Shown here piece after piece: positions 7,873-16,694 of a DNA stretch of 64,000 nucleotides. Position 1 is the first letter of the stretch, and every line of letters starts with the position of its first letter. The notes below the pieces were generated by a model, which saw only the letters and a program-made list of their open reading frames with translations, ran no database searches and was not told the DNA's origin. This stretch comes from Bermanella sp049115935 (GTDB taxonomy: Bacteria; Pseudomonadota; Gammaproteobacteria; Pseudomonadales; Oceanobacteraceae): the NCBI GenBank assembly GCA_049115935.1, contig JAGDZK010000023.1, positions 78,484-142,483 on the forward strand, read 5' to 3'. A program made the position numbers and the translations under genes.

Positions 7873-8595
7873 ATGGGTCGCGCCTATCAAAACCGTAAAG
7901 AGTCCATGGCCAAAACATCTGACGCTAAAGCCAAGGTGTACAGCAAATACGGCCGTGAAATTTATGTAGTCGCCAAAAAAGGTGGCCTTGATCCCGATGG
8001 CAACCTAGCATTACGTAGCTTGATTGACCGCGCCAAAAAAGACCAAGTACCTGGCCACGTGATTGATAAGGCCATCGACAAAGCCAAAGGCGGCGGCGGT
8101 GAAGATTTTGATACGGCTCGCTATGAAGGCTACGGCCCAGGTAGCACCATGGTCATCGTAGACTGCTTAACCGATAACCCAAACCGTACCTTTGGTGATG
8201 TGCGCCAAGCCTTCACCAAGACCAAATGTAAAATTGGTACTTCTGGTGCCGTTAGTCACATGTTCGACCACAGTGCGATTATCGTGTTTGCTGGTGAAGA
8301 CGAAGAAGCCATCTTAGAAATCCTAATGGAAGCCGATGTTGATGTAACTGACATCGAATGCGAAGACGGAAAAATCACTGTCTTTGCACCACATACTGAA
8401 TATTTCAAAGCCAAAACCGCTATCACTGAGGCGTTAGGTGACGTTGAGTTTGATGTGGATGAAATTCAATTCATTCCGCAAAATACAACCGAAGTAAAAG
8501 GCGATGACGTGGCATTATTTGAAAAGTTCATCGACATGCTGAACGATTTAGATGATGTGCAAAATATTTATCACAACGCTGAAATCGTTGAGTAA
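7873..8595 (+). CDS. YebC/PmpR family protein, YeeN-like
   Basis: A 240-residue member of the YebC/PmpR family. The N terminus (MGRAYQNRKESMAKTSDAKAK, then KVYSKYGREIYVVAKKGG) and VPGHVIDKAIDKAKGG resemble E. coli YeeN more than YebC. YebC homologues were long annotated as DNA-binding regulators; recent work on several members points to relief of ribosome stalling, and the YeeN branch is less well studied. An open frame extends upstream to 7792 but the family start is the ATG at 7873, with GAGAG upstream. A strong terminator follows. Confidence 0.9.
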   Translation: MGRAYQNRKESMAKTSDAKAKVYSKYGREIYVVAKKGGLDPDGNLALRSLIDRAKKDQVPGHVIDKAIDKAKGGGGEDFDTARYEGYGPGSTMVIVDCLTDNPNRTFGDVRQAFTKTKCKIGTSGAVSHMFDHSAIIVFAGEDEEAILEILMEADVDVTDIECEDGKITVFAPHTEYFKAKTAITEALGDVEFDVDEIQFIPQNTTEVKGDDVALFEKFIDMLNDLDDVQNIYHNAEIVE

Positions 8596-8618
8596 TCTAA
8601 ACATTTAAAAATAAAAAA

Positions 8619-8638
8619 GGCGCGAAAGCGCCTTTTTT
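8619..8638 (+). terminator. Intrinsic terminator after the YebC-family gene
   Basis: GGCGC (8619-8623), a GAAA tetraloop and GCGCC (8628-8632) are followed by six T residues; a run of A before the stem extends the pairing. Confidence 0.9.
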
Positions 8639-8890
8639 AGCTTTTCCATAAAGTGTTGTACGTCAGGTATTTCACAGCCTACAAATTGAATGCCCTGCAA
8701 TACAAAAACAGATATTAACAGTCACTAAGTCCTACGGCATCTTTTCTGCCTGATTGCGATGACTCAAGAATATTATGCGCATCACAGGGTTTAAGTGACT
8801 TGCTTTATAATGACATTTACTTTGATGAAGCTACTAATTGATCCCCACCATGAATATGGATACCCTTATGCTAAAAACATAGGCTAACCC

Positions 8891-9349
8891 ATGAATAAGC
8901 TTGAATTAAAAATACCGCCCCTACCTCTTACTTTTATATTTGCAGTAATTATGTGGGCGATTAACCACTTACTCCCCTTAGGCTTTAATTTTATAGGCCA
9001 AACATTCATCGCCAGCTTCTTATTGATTTTGGGCTTATTGTTTATTTTGCCCGCGGCACTTAGTTTTTTTAAGGCAAAAACAACCGTCGATCCAAGAACC
9101 CCAAATAAAAGCAACACACTGGTTATATCTGGTTTGTACAAAGCCAGCCGTAACCCTATGTATGTTGGCATGCTACTGTGCCTTATCTCCCTTAGCATAG
9201 CGCAAGGCAATATTATTAGCCTGTTGTTATCTTTTGTGTTTGCTCTTTATCTCACACGTTTTCAAATTAAACCTGAAGAGCGTTTTTTAACTGAAAAATT
9301 TGGCGAACAATATTTACAATACTGTGAAACCGTACGTCGCTGGCTATAA
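8891..9349 (+). CDS. Isoprenylcysteine carboxyl methyltransferase-like membrane protein
   Basis: A 152-residue protein with four hydrophobic segments and the C-terminal half typical of ICMT/phospholipid methyltransferase-like proteins: VISGLYKASRNPMYVGMLL, then EERFLTEKFGEQYLQYCETVRRWL. The Arg-Asn-Pro-Met-Tyr motif and the Glu-Glu pair contribute to S-adenosylmethionine binding in this superfamily. The substrate in bacteria is generally unknown. The DUF2164 gene begins 14 bases after its stop. Confidence 0.85.
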   Translation: MNKLELKIPPLPLTFIFAVIMWAINHLLPLGFNFIGQTFIASFLLILGLLFILPAALSFFKAKTTVDPRTPNKSNTLVISGLYKASRNPMYVGMLLCLISLSIAQGNIISLLLSFVFALYLTRFQIKPEERFLTEKFGEQYLQYCETVRRWL

Positions 9350-9362
9350 CCATTGGATAAAT

Positions 9363-9605
9363 ATGATTGAATTAGATGCACGGCAAAAAAGCATTATCGT
9401 TGATAAATTAAAGACGTATTTTGACCAAGAGTTGCAACAAGATATTGGTCAATTTGATGCTGAATTTTTATTGGATTTTTTTGCTAAAGAAGTTGGTGTT
9501 TTCTTTTATAACAAGGGAATCGAAGACGCAAAAGAGGTCATTGATGATCAGTTTCAATCCATTGATATGGCATTAATGGAAATTGAACAACCCGAGCCTT
9601 ACTAA
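9363..9605 (+). CDS. DUF2164 family protein
   Basis: An 80-residue acidic soluble protein (MIELDARQKSIIVDKLKTYF...) with the DUF2164 pattern: an N-terminal helix, then IGQFDAEFLLDFFAKEVGVFFYNKGIEDAKE. Function unknown. An in-frame ATG at 9300 lies inside the preceding gene; the ATG at 9363, preceded by GGATAA and matching the family start, is preferred. Confidence 0.8.
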   Translation: MIELDARQKSIIVDKLKTYFDQELQQDIGQFDAEFLLDFFAKEVGVFFYNKGIEDAKEVIDDQFQSIDMALMEIEQPEPY

Positions 9606-9664
9606 GGCTCAACACTTCATCATTACGCATCATTGTTTCATTATTCTATTATGCTGAGCTATCT

Positions 9665-11128
9665 ATGATTCACCTGCGAAACATTCACGCCCCACTAGGG
9701 GAATTTTCGATGTTACATGTCGAAGCCCTGACTATTGCTGATAAAACCAGCTGGGCAATCATCGGCAGCAATGGTAGTGGTAAAAGTGCATTTGCATCGT
9801 TACTTGGCGGCCACATCCCATATGAAAAAGGCTCTATTTCAGGTTTAGATACTTCAACTGTTAGTACCGTTAGCTTTGAGGTACAGCAGCAGTTGATTGA
9901 TCGAGAACAACAACGGGATGACTCGGATATCACCAATCAAGTCTGGCCGGGCACCCCTGTTTTGGAGCTTCTGCAAGAAGTCAGTAACGATGGCAAACAA
10001 ATTCAACATTGGGTAAACGCGTTTGCCATTGAGCATTTATTAGAAAAAGGGTTTCGTAAATTAAGTACCGGCGAAAGCCGTAAAGTGATTTTAATTCGTA
10101 CACTATTACAGCCTAATAATCTGTTAGTACTAGATGAACCTTTTGATGGCTTGGATGCAAACAGTCAGCAAGCACTTAAAGACATACTTAAGCAGCAATT
10201 TGAAAGTGGCCGTCAAATTATCTTTATTTTAAATCGTTTAGACGAAGTACCAAACTGGATAACCCACCTTGGGTTTCTGCATAATTTGTCATTACTTGCT
10301 CATGGTGAAAAAGAAACAGTACTTGATAACGAAATCGTAAAAGCATTTCTAACCTTCAACAATCAAACCTTACAGCTACCCGAACGCGATGCCTGCAGCC
10401 CATATTTAACATCCAGTGATACCCCTTTAGTTAGTCTGGCCAATGGGCGTGTGGCCTATAGTGATCGACTCATTTTTGACAACTTAAACTGGACGATAAA
10501 TCGTGGAGAACATTGGGCAGTACTGGGTCCTAATGGTTGTGGCAAAAGTACCCTACTCAATTTGATCAGCGGTGATCACCCTCAGTGTTATGCCAATGAC
10601 TTAACCGTCTTTGGCATTAAGCGTGGCAGTGGCGAAAGTATTTGGGATATTAAGCAGCATATCGGCATTATTAGTGCAGCACTACAATGGAATTACAAAG
10701 CCAGTACCAACGTTATCAGTACCGTAGTCAGCGGTTTATTTGACAGTATCGGCTTATACAACCAAGTTGAAGATCATCAAAAAAAGCTCGCCTTAGACTG
10801 GTTAAAGCAGGTCCAACTGGATCATAAGGCGAACGACCCGTTACACCAGTTAAGCTATGGTGAGCAGCGTTTAGTACTTATTTGTCGCGCCATGATCAAA
10901 CAACCTGCCCTATTGATTTTAGACGAGCCATGCCAAGGATTAGATGATGTGAATCGACAGCTGGTATTAGGATTTATTGCCCTTTTGGCTCAACAAAAAG
11001 ATACCACCATGCTTTATGTGACTCACCATAACACTGACCTTTTGCCTTGTTTTGATCAGCGATTAGTTTGTGTCGAAAGTAGCGAGGATAAGGGCAGTCT
11101 CTGGCAGATACAAAGGAGTGCCGCTTAA
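9665..11128 (+). CDS. modF: ModF-like double ABC ATPase
   Basis: A 487-residue protein with two fused ABC ATPase domains and no membrane part, matching E. coli ModF (490 residues) along its length. Domain 1 has Walker A GSNGSGKS (34-41), signature LSTGESRK and Walker B LLVLDEPFDG. Domain 2 has Walker A GPNGCGKS (about 287-294), signature LSYGEQRL and LLILDEPCQG. The conserved GSGESIWDIKQHIG segment is also present. ModF was once annotated as a photorepair protein and is found by the molybdate genes in E. coli, but its role remains unclear. No mod genes are nearby here. Confidence 0.85.
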   Translation: MIHLRNIHAPLGEFSMLHVEALTIADKTSWAIIGSNGSGKSAFASLLGGHIPYEKGSISGLDTSTVSTVSFEVQQQLIDREQQRDDSDITNQVWPGTPVLELLQEVSNDGKQIQHWVNAFAIEHLLEKGFRKLSTGESRKVILIRTLLQPNNLLVLDEPFDGLDANSQQALKDILKQQFESGRQIIFILNRLDEVPNWITHLGFLHNLSLLAHGEKETVLDNEIVKAFLTFNNQTLQLPERDACSPYLTSSDTPLVSLANGRVAYSDRLIFDNLNWTINRGEHWAVLGPNGCGKSTLLNLISGDHPQCYANDLTVFGIKRGSGESIWDIKQHIGIISAALQWNYKASTNVISTVVSGLFDSIGLYNQVEDHQKKLALDWLKQVQLDHKANDPLHQLSYGEQRLVLICRAMIKQPALLILDEPCQGLDDVNRQLVLGFIALLAQQKDTTMLYVTHHNTDLLPCFDQRLVCVESSEDKGSLWQIQRSAA

Positions 11129-11176
11129 GCAATTTTAGGCTAATCTTAAGGGAACAAAATATTTTGTAGGCACCCT

Positions 11177-13699
11177 ATGGGCTCGTTAATAAGACTGTGC
11201 ATTACTTGCATGCTTATAAGCCAAAGCGCTTTTAGCATGGAAGTAGTGCTGGATGACACAGAACGCATCCAGCTTCGCCAGCCTCTGCCTACCATTATCA
11301 ACACAAATAACGTCCAGCAACCTCCTGAATACTGGCTCAAGCAGCCCTTTTCATTAGAAGCCTTTGTGCCATCTACGCAACCTAGCCCCCATGCAAGTTG
11401 GCATAAATTTACGGTAAAAGGTCAATTTGATGGCCCTTATAGCCAAAAGCGTATTATCGATGTGGAAAGTCACATCCTTCGTCATTTACATATTTATATT
11501 TTTGATGGCAATAAACTCATCGATCATAAAAAACTTGGTCTACTGGATCGTACACTCGACCCACTTGAGGACTTTACTGGTAATCAATTCGAATTCTATC
11601 TTCACAACAAGCAAAAACTGACTGTATTAATAGAAAAGCAAAATGATGGGCCGGCCATTTTACCCATGAGTATCTATAACGAAGATGGCTTTAACAAATT
11701 AGTTCGATTTCAAGATACGTTTTGGGCCAGTATTATTTCGGTTCTAATTGCCATGGCCATTTACAATGTATTGGTTTATGCCATGCATCCAAGTACAGCC
11801 TATTTGTGGTATCTCGCCTTTCACATATTAGCATTTTGCTATTTCTCTGCGTTAAATGGTTTTGGCAATTTGTTCTGGCCTCAATCAGTTCAAATATGGC
11901 TTGCACAAAATATTATGTTTTTTAATTTCATATTGATATTTTTTGTGGTCAATTTCGCCAATGCATTTTTAGAAGCTAAAAAAAATACACCCTGGCATTA
12001 TAAGTATATTATTCACTTCCGTATTATCACTGCAGTAGGTGCTCTATTTAGCTTAATAATTGCGGAATATAATATGATTCCGTTCTTTGTGATTTTTCAA
12101 ACATTCGCAACAGTTTATGGTATTAGCATGGGGGTTGTGGCCTATAAAAACGGCTTCACACCGGCCAAGTATTTTCTTATCTCATGGATTTTCACGTTAG
12201 CTGGTGGAGCTGTCGGCATGGCTACTGTTGTTAATGTCATCCCAATTAACTTCATTACATTACATGGTTTTTTATTTGGCACATTATTAGAGCTTTTTTT
12301 ATTATCAGTGGCACTTGCCAGCCGCATGAAACATATGGAAAACAGCCTATTAAATCAACTTTACTACTATCCTGATACCCGTATAGCAAACCTTAATTAT
12401 TTAAAATATAAGCTACCAGAAAACATTAATGACATAAAATCTCATTATAAAAATCCTGTATTCATCATTGCTGACATACAGGGATTTCGCGAGGTAGTGA
12501 GTCTGTATGGCCCTAATGTTCTAACCGATTTATATCAAAAACATACTGATAGAATCACTCAATACCTTTCGAATAAATCATGGGCGATTCCTTTGCCTAT
12601 GCCATTTGGTGACACTGTCTTTATTATGGCCCTGCCTGCTGAGCAAATATTATTATTAGTAGATCTACCAACTATTAATACAACTGAATCATTAGCTAAT
12701 GTTATTGAAGAAATAACAGCCGTCTCTGAAGAAGCCTATATCAACAAACAAAAAACAAGCCAAATTAAGTTCACTTTAGGATGTGCTGTTTTAGCACAGA
12801 ATGATGTTCAAGAAACATTCCGACAAGCCCAAGTAGCCTTACTGAGCAGTGTAAAAACAAATAGAAAATGGTTACTTTATGATACTAAGCAAGACCAAGC
12901 TATTAGCCAAAGAATTTCTATTCTAAGCGATTTGCAAATGGCAATAAAACAAAATGATTTAGATATTTATATACAGCCACAAATAAACATTAAAACTGAT
13001 GAAGTATGCGCTGGTGAAATCTTATTACGTTGGAACCACCTAACACATGGCAGTATTTCACCTGCTCGATTTATTCCTTTAGCTGAGCAAAGTGGTCTTA
13101 TTTTTCAAATTACTCAACTGGTATTCATAAAAAGTTGTCGTTGGATTGCAACTGTTAAAGATCATAAAAATATGCCAGAAGACTTTACTATTTCAATTAA
13201 TTTATCGGCGCTAGACATCGCCGAGCCTAATCTTGTCACATTTATTGAATCTACACTGAATCAGTTTCAGCTAGATGCTAAGCATTTTATTTTGGAGGTT
13301 ACTGAGTCAGCTGCAATGGAGAATATAAGTCTATTTGTTGAGACTATAAATCAGTTAAAAGAAATGGGATTTAAAATTTCTATAGATGATTTTGGTACTG
13401 GCTACAGTTCGATGATGTATTTACAAAATATCGACCCTGATGAAATTAAAGTAGATATGATATTTGTTAGGGATATACACCTTAATGAAAAAAATCAACA
13501 TATCGTCAAAACTATTGTGCAGCTTGCTCATCAAAGTAACGCAATCATAGTTGCCGAAGGGATTGAGAACGAAAGCGAACTCAACTGCATCGCGTCACTG
13601 CGTTGCGACTATGCACAAGGCTATTTTTGGTGCCCTGCAATCCCACTTGACGTATTTGAACAGCAATACCTTCGTACTTCCCCTCCAGCTAAATCATAA
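11177..13699 (+). CDS. 7TM-sensor phosphodiesterase (7TMR-DISM, degenerate GGDEF, EAL)
   Basis: An 840-residue membrane protein. A signal peptide leads into a periplasmic beta-rich DISMED2-type domain (about 25-175), then seven helices (about 180-380), a GGDEF-like domain in which the signature has become PFGDT (about residue 474), and an EAL domain (about 590-830). EAL residues needed for c-di-GMP hydrolysis are visible: Glu614 in GEILLRW, the DDFGTGYSS loop (Asp737-Asp738) and Glu in VAEGIEN. It is therefore predicted to hydrolyse cyclic di-GMP, with the GGDEF part regulatory. It begins 48 bases after modF. The ligand is unknown. Confidence 0.88.
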   Translation: MGSLIRLCITCMLISQSAFSMEVVLDDTERIQLRQPLPTIINTNNVQQPPEYWLKQPFSLEAFVPSTQPSPHASWHKFTVKGQFDGPYSQKRIIDVESHILRHLHIYIFDGNKLIDHKKLGLLDRTLDPLEDFTGNQFEFYLHNKQKLTVLIEKQNDGPAILPMSIYNEDGFNKLVRFQDTFWASIISVLIAMAIYNVLVYAMHPSTAYLWYLAFHILAFCYFSALNGFGNLFWPQSVQIWLAQNIMFFNFILIFFVVNFANAFLEAKKNTPWHYKYIIHFRIITAVGALFSLIIAEYNMIPFFVIFQTFATVYGISMGVVAYKNGFTPAKYFLISWIFTLAGGAVGMATVVNVIPINFITLHGFLFGTLLELFLLSVALASRMKHMENSLLNQLYYYPDTRIANLNYLKYKLPENINDIKSHYKNPVFIIADIQGFREVVSLYGPNVLTDLYQKHTDRITQYLSNKSWAIPLPMPFGDTVFIMALPAEQILLLVDLPTINTTESLANVIEEITAVSEEAYINKQKTSQIKFTLGCAVLAQNDVQETFRQAQVALLSSVKTNRKWLLYDTKQDQAISQRISILSDLQMAIKQNDLDIYIQPQINIKTDEVCAGEILLRWNHLTHGSISPARFIPLAEQSGLIFQITQLVFIKSCRWIATVKDHKNMPEDFTISINLSALDIAEPNLVTFIESTLNQFQLDAKHFILEVTESAAMENISLFVETINQLKEMGFKISIDDFGTGYSSMMYLQNIDPDEIKVDMIFVRDIHLNEKNQHIVKTIVQLAHQSNAIIVAEGIENESELNCIASLRCDYAQGYFWCPAIPLDVFEQQYLRTSPPAKS

Positions 13700-13788
13700 A
13701 CACCTTATTTCAGGCTTTATCCGCCACCTTTGTCCGAAAATGCCACATAATCGGCCATATTCAGCATAAAACAACCAGATTGTTTGAC

Positions 13789-13823
13789 AATCCTATCAGA
13801 CAGAGACTAATCTCAACCCTGTA
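13789..13823 (+). promoter_or_regulatory. Possible alkB promoter with inverted repeat over the -35
   Basis: TTGACA (13794-13799) is an exact -35; a weak -10 (TAATCT, 13818-13823) follows 18 bases later. ATTGT-TTG-ACAAT (13789-13801) is an inverted repeat that overlaps the -35 and may be a regulator site. The gene starts 51 bases after the -10. Confidence 0.35.
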
Positions 13824-13874
13824 CCAATAATAAACAGTCAATAGGCCAAAGAGCCTAAGCTATAGGAGAGCCCC

Positions 13875-15017
13875 ATGTTGCTGGACAAACTCAAGCCCGA
13901 AACGGCCCTAACCATTAAAAAGTACGGTTATTTCATCTATTTAATGCCCTTGTTTTTACCTGCTCTTAGCTTTTACTGGGCCCATGAAACAGGGCTGCAT
14001 ACCTTTTTTGCCTTTTTCCCGCTGTTAGTAGTCTATGTGATTGTGCCCATTGTTGATGTCATATTGGGTAAAGACCCGGTTAATCCAGAAGAGGATCAAG
14101 TGCCAGGGATGAACCAAGAACGCTTTTATCGCTGGTTAACGCTTTCTTGTTTACCACTTTATTTTATTTGCATTTTCTCAAGCGGATATTTGCTTCTAAA
14201 TTGGCCCGAACTGTCACTTCTTGGGCAAATCGGCTATGTGCTTTCGTTAGGCGTTGTAGGCGGTATTATTGCGATTAATGTAGGCCATGAATTAATTCAT
14301 AAAAATACCAAACTTGAAAAAATCAGTGGCGGTTTATTGTTATCACTTGTGAGTTACGGTGGTTTTACTATTGAACACGTTTATGGTCATCATGTTCATG
14401 TTTCTACCCCAGAAGATGCAAGTTCATCCCGCTTTAATCAAACCTTGTATCAGTTTTTACCCCATGCTTATGTGCATAATTTTTTAAATGCCTGGAAATT
14501 ACAAAAAAATCGATTGGCTAAAAAAGGTAAAACCTTATTAAGCGCAAATAACGAATTAATTTGGTACTACCTGTTTTCACTGGTCGTAAGTATTATTTTA
14601 GGAACGTTTTTTGAAATGCTTGGTAGCAGCTTTTGGCTGGGCGTGGGTGTGTTTTTCTTACAAAGTTTTGTCGCTTTCACCTTGCTAGAAATTATCAACT
14701 ACATAGAACATTACGGTTTACACCGTCGTAAAATGGGTAATGGCAAGTATGAACGAGTGACACCTGAACATAGCTGGAATAGTAATTACTTTTTAACCAA
14801 CATGTTTTTATTCCAGCTGCAACGCCACAGTGACCACCACGCTTACGCGGCCCGCCGCTATCAAGTATTGCGTCATTACGATGAAAGCCCACAATTACCT
14901 TTTGGTTACGCCACTATGTTTGTCATTGCGTTGTTTCCACCACTGTGGAAAGCCATTATGAACCCAAGAGTAGAAGCTTATTATCAAGACGAAGGACAAC
15001 ACCTAGTAAGCCAGTAA
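13875..15017 (+). CDS. alkB: Alkane 1-monooxygenase AlkB
   Basis: A 380-residue integral membrane diiron hydroxylase that oxidises medium-chain n-alkanes to 1-alkanols using rubredoxin as electron donor. All histidine motifs are present: HELIHK (about 138), EHVYGHHVHVSTPEDASSS (about 167), the AlkB signature NYIEHYGLHRR (about 274) and LQRHSDHHAYAARRYQ (about 314). About six helices surround them. AGGAG precedes the ATG. No rubredoxin, rubredoxin reductase or AlkS-type regulator is in the window, so electron-transfer partners must be encoded elsewhere. An intrinsic terminator follows, making it monocistronic. Confidence 0.96.
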   Translation: MLLDKLKPETALTIKKYGYFIYLMPLFLPALSFYWAHETGLHTFFAFFPLLVVYVIVPIVDVILGKDPVNPEEDQVPGMNQERFYRWLTLSCLPLYFICIFSSGYLLLNWPELSLLGQIGYVLSLGVVGGIIAINVGHELIHKNTKLEKISGGLLLSLVSYGGFTIEHVYGHHVHVSTPEDASSSRFNQTLYQFLPHAYVHNFLNAWKLQKNRLAKKGKTLLSANNELIWYYLFSLVVSIILGTFFEMLGSSFWLGVGVFFLQSFVAFTLLEIINYIEHYGLHRRKMGNGKYERVTPEHSWNSNYFLTNMFLFQLQRHSDHHAYAARRYQVLRHYDESPQLPFGYATMFVIALFPPLWKAIMNPRVEAYYQDEGQHLVSQ

Positions 15018-15046
15018 TCGTTAGCAACCTTTTTTGTTCTCCACTC

Positions 15047-15069
15047 GCCGGTCTTTGACCGGCTTTTTT
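15047..15069 (+). terminator. Intrinsic terminator after alkB
   Basis: GCCGGTC (15047-15053) and GACCGGC (15057-15063) pair across a TTT loop, followed by six T residues. Confidence 0.93.
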
Positions 15070-15137
15070 AGTGACGCAGCTCTGCTTGACACTCCCCAAG
15101 TGTCACTTAAAACCTCCCCGACCCTGACAACACCAGT

Positions 15138-15154
15138 GATAGTTAAAAACTATC
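15138..15154. promoter_or_regulatory. Inverted repeat upstream of the small ORFs
   Basis: GATAGTT and AACTATC are perfect inverted arms separated by AAA. It lies about 97 bases before the first small ORF and could be an operator; no T run follows, so it is not a typical terminator. Confidence 0.35.
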
Positions 15155-15250
15155 TTAATGAAACATATAATTGATTTTATTAAAAACCCGTATCCCCCTA
15201 TATTTACCCTATGCAAAAAATACCAGCATCAGTAAATCTAGAGGTTACCT

Positions 15251-15376
15251 ATGAAAATAATGAAACGCCTAATCAAAGCACAACCGCCAGCACAAACTCA
15301 AAACCAAGAGTGCAATTACGCCAATAATTATTACGGTGACCAAGTTTGTACAATAAAGAAACATCAATCTTCTTAA
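15251..15376 (+). CDS. Small ORF, 41 codons (tentative)
   Basis: ATG with GAGG placed 6 bases upstream, encoding 41 residues: a basic start (MKIMKRLIKAQPP) then a Gln/Asn/Tyr-rich part with two Cys (ECNYANNYYGDQVC). Not recognised. Support is limited to the ribosome-binding site and a second small ORF starting 10 bases downstream. Confidence 0.35.
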   Translation: MKIMKRLIKAQPPAQTQNQECNYANNYYGDQVCTIKKHQSS

Positions 15377-15386
15377 GGAAAGAGCA

Positions 15387-15452
15387 ATGAGTATTAAAGA
15401 GTTTTTTCTTTTTTTTAGTGAGCCCAATGACATGAGTGAAAGCATTAATTGA
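15387..15452 (+). CDS. Small ORF, 21 codons (tentative)
   Basis: ATG preceded by AAGGAAAGAGCA, a good ribosome-binding site that overlaps the preceding ORF's stop. It encodes MSIKEFFLFFSEPNDMSESI plus one residue. The amphipathic Phe-rich start is reminiscent of small peptides but I do not recognise it. A perfect 11-bp hairpin starts 2 bases after its stop. Confidence 0.35.
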   Translation: MSIKEFFLFFSEPNDMSESIN

Positions 15453-15454
15453 CC

Positions 15455-15500
15455 TTTAGCAGCAATGGTATTGAAAAAGCCAAGTACTTTTGCTGCTAAA
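15455..15500 (+). other. 11-bp perfect inverted repeat directly after the small ORF
   Basis: TTTAGCAGCAA (15455-15465) pairs with TTGCTGCTAAA (15490-15500) around a 24-base loop. There is no T run downstream, so it may protect an mRNA 3' end or be part of a structured RNA rather than terminate transcription. Confidence 0.5.
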
Positions 15501-15594
15501 AATCATATAAGCCAACTTAACTGCAGAACTGGATTAATCTAAACAACACGCTTATCCGTACTATGCTTTACATAGTGCTAACCTTGGGTGTCAT

Positions 15595-16497
15595 ATGAAT
15601 ATTCTTATAAGCGGTGCGTCTGGTCTTATTGGTTCGGCATTACGCCCTTACCTCGAAAGCAAAGGTCATCAAGTTTACATATTGCACCGTGGCCGCAATG
15701 ACGGCGGCTTTTTTTGGCAGCCAGAAAAAGGCCTCATCCATCTTGATAATGATATACAGCTAGACGCCGTCATTAACCTTAACGGCGTAAATATTGGAGA
15801 CAAACCTTGGAATGCACAACGCAAACGAGACATCATTGAAAGCCGTGTTAAATGCACTCAATTGTTAACACAAGCAGTTGCAGAGCGATTTAACTCCCCT
15901 AGCGTATTCATCAATGCCAGCGCCATTGGATTTTATGGCGATACTGGAAATCGTTCTGTGAATGAATCCAGCACTGCAGGTGATAATTTTCTCAGTGAAA
16001 TTGTGTCTAAATGGGAGGCTGCAGCCAAACCTGTTATTGACGTGGGTATACGCACCGTTTTTCTTCGCAGTGGTGTCGTTCTCACCCCCCAAGGCGGTGC
16101 GCTTCAAAAAATGCTACTGCCATTTAAACTGGGCCTAGGTGGCAAGGTGGGCAGTGGCCAGCAGTTCATGAGCTGGATAAGCTTGCGAGATGAACTTCGC
16201 GCCATTCATTTTTTACTCAATCAAACCCATATTAATGGACCAGTTAATCTATGTGCTCCCCACCCTGTTACTAACACACAATTCACCAAAGCCCTTGGTA
16301 AAGCTTTAAAACGCCCCACTCTAATGCCAATGCCCGCCTGGCTAATCAAAACTATGTTTGGGGAAATGGGAGAGCTGCTTTTACTTAAGGGGGCTAAGGT
16401 CATACCCAATGTATTATTAGAAAATGGTTTTAAATTCCTGCATCCTGATATTAAAAGTGCCTTATTGTTCGAACTTGGTAAAAGCTTACAAAAATAA
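15595..16497 (+). CDS. YfcH-like TIGR01777 family epimerase
   Basis: A 300-residue protein of the extended short-chain dehydrogenase superfamily (TIGR01777, E. coli YfcH). The N terminus has the NAD(P) motif ISGASGLIGSAL (about 4-15). INASAIGFYGD (about 106-116) holds the family's active-site Tyr region, followed by LRSGVVL and the C-terminal DUF1731 part (PNVLLENGFKFLHPDI). Substrate unknown. It is a single gene with little upstream context apart from the small ORFs. Confidence 0.88.
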   Translation: MNILISGASGLIGSALRPYLESKGHQVYILHRGRNDGGFFWQPEKGLIHLDNDIQLDAVINLNGVNIGDKPWNAQRKRDIIESRVKCTQLLTQAVAERFNSPSVFINASAIGFYGDTGNRSVNESSTAGDNFLSEIVSKWEAAAKPVIDVGIRTVFLRSGVVLTPQGGALQKMLLPFKLGLGGKVGSGQQFMSWISLRDELRAIHFLLNQTHINGPVNLCAPHPVTNTQFTKALGKALKRPTLMPMPAWLIKTMFGEMGELLLLKGAKVIPNVLLENGFKFLHPDIKSALLFELGKSLQK

Positions 16498-16666
16498 ACA
16501 TTCAAGCATCTAGACGCTTGAAAAAAAAAGGCTACTATACACATTCCTACCTAACTGAATAAGGAACATGTTGATGATTGTATGTAAAACCCTTGCGGAG
16601 AAACCAGGCTCTTAAGCTTTCGGTTTTCCGGTTTACCGGGGATTTACCCCTTTACTAATTTTAACG

Positions 16667-16682
16667 AGTAACAATTGTTACT
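16667..16682. promoter_or_regulatory. 16-bp perfect palindrome just upstream of rsgA
   Basis: AGTAACAATTGTTACT is self-complementary and ends 12 bases before the rsgA ATG, overlapping the ribosome-binding region. Just upstream CCGGT-TT-ACCGG (about 16628-16639) can also fold. The position suits either an operator or an RNA hairpin that limits translation. Confidence 0.4.
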
Positions 16683-16694
16683 TGGGGTTTATAC

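Larger units (their letters stand above)
15070..15594. other. Intergenic region with two tiny ORFs, inverted repeat and hairpin
   Basis: This 525-base stretch between alkB and the epimerase gene holds no long ORF. It contains GATAGTT-AAA-AACTATC (15138-15154), the two short ORFs listed separately (15251-15376 and 15387-15452), and an 11-bp perfect inverted repeat (15455-15500). The epimerase gene begins at 15595. Confidence 0.6.

Noticed and set aside
9300..9362. Upstream extension of the DUF2164 ORF
   Set aside because: It lies inside the preceding methyltransferase-like gene and lacks a ribosome-binding site; the ATG at 9363 matches the family.
16501..16522. Hairpin after the epimerase gene as a terminator
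   Set aside because: The arms TTCAAGC/GCTTGAA pair but are followed by A, not T, on the plus strand; no minus-strand gene ends there.
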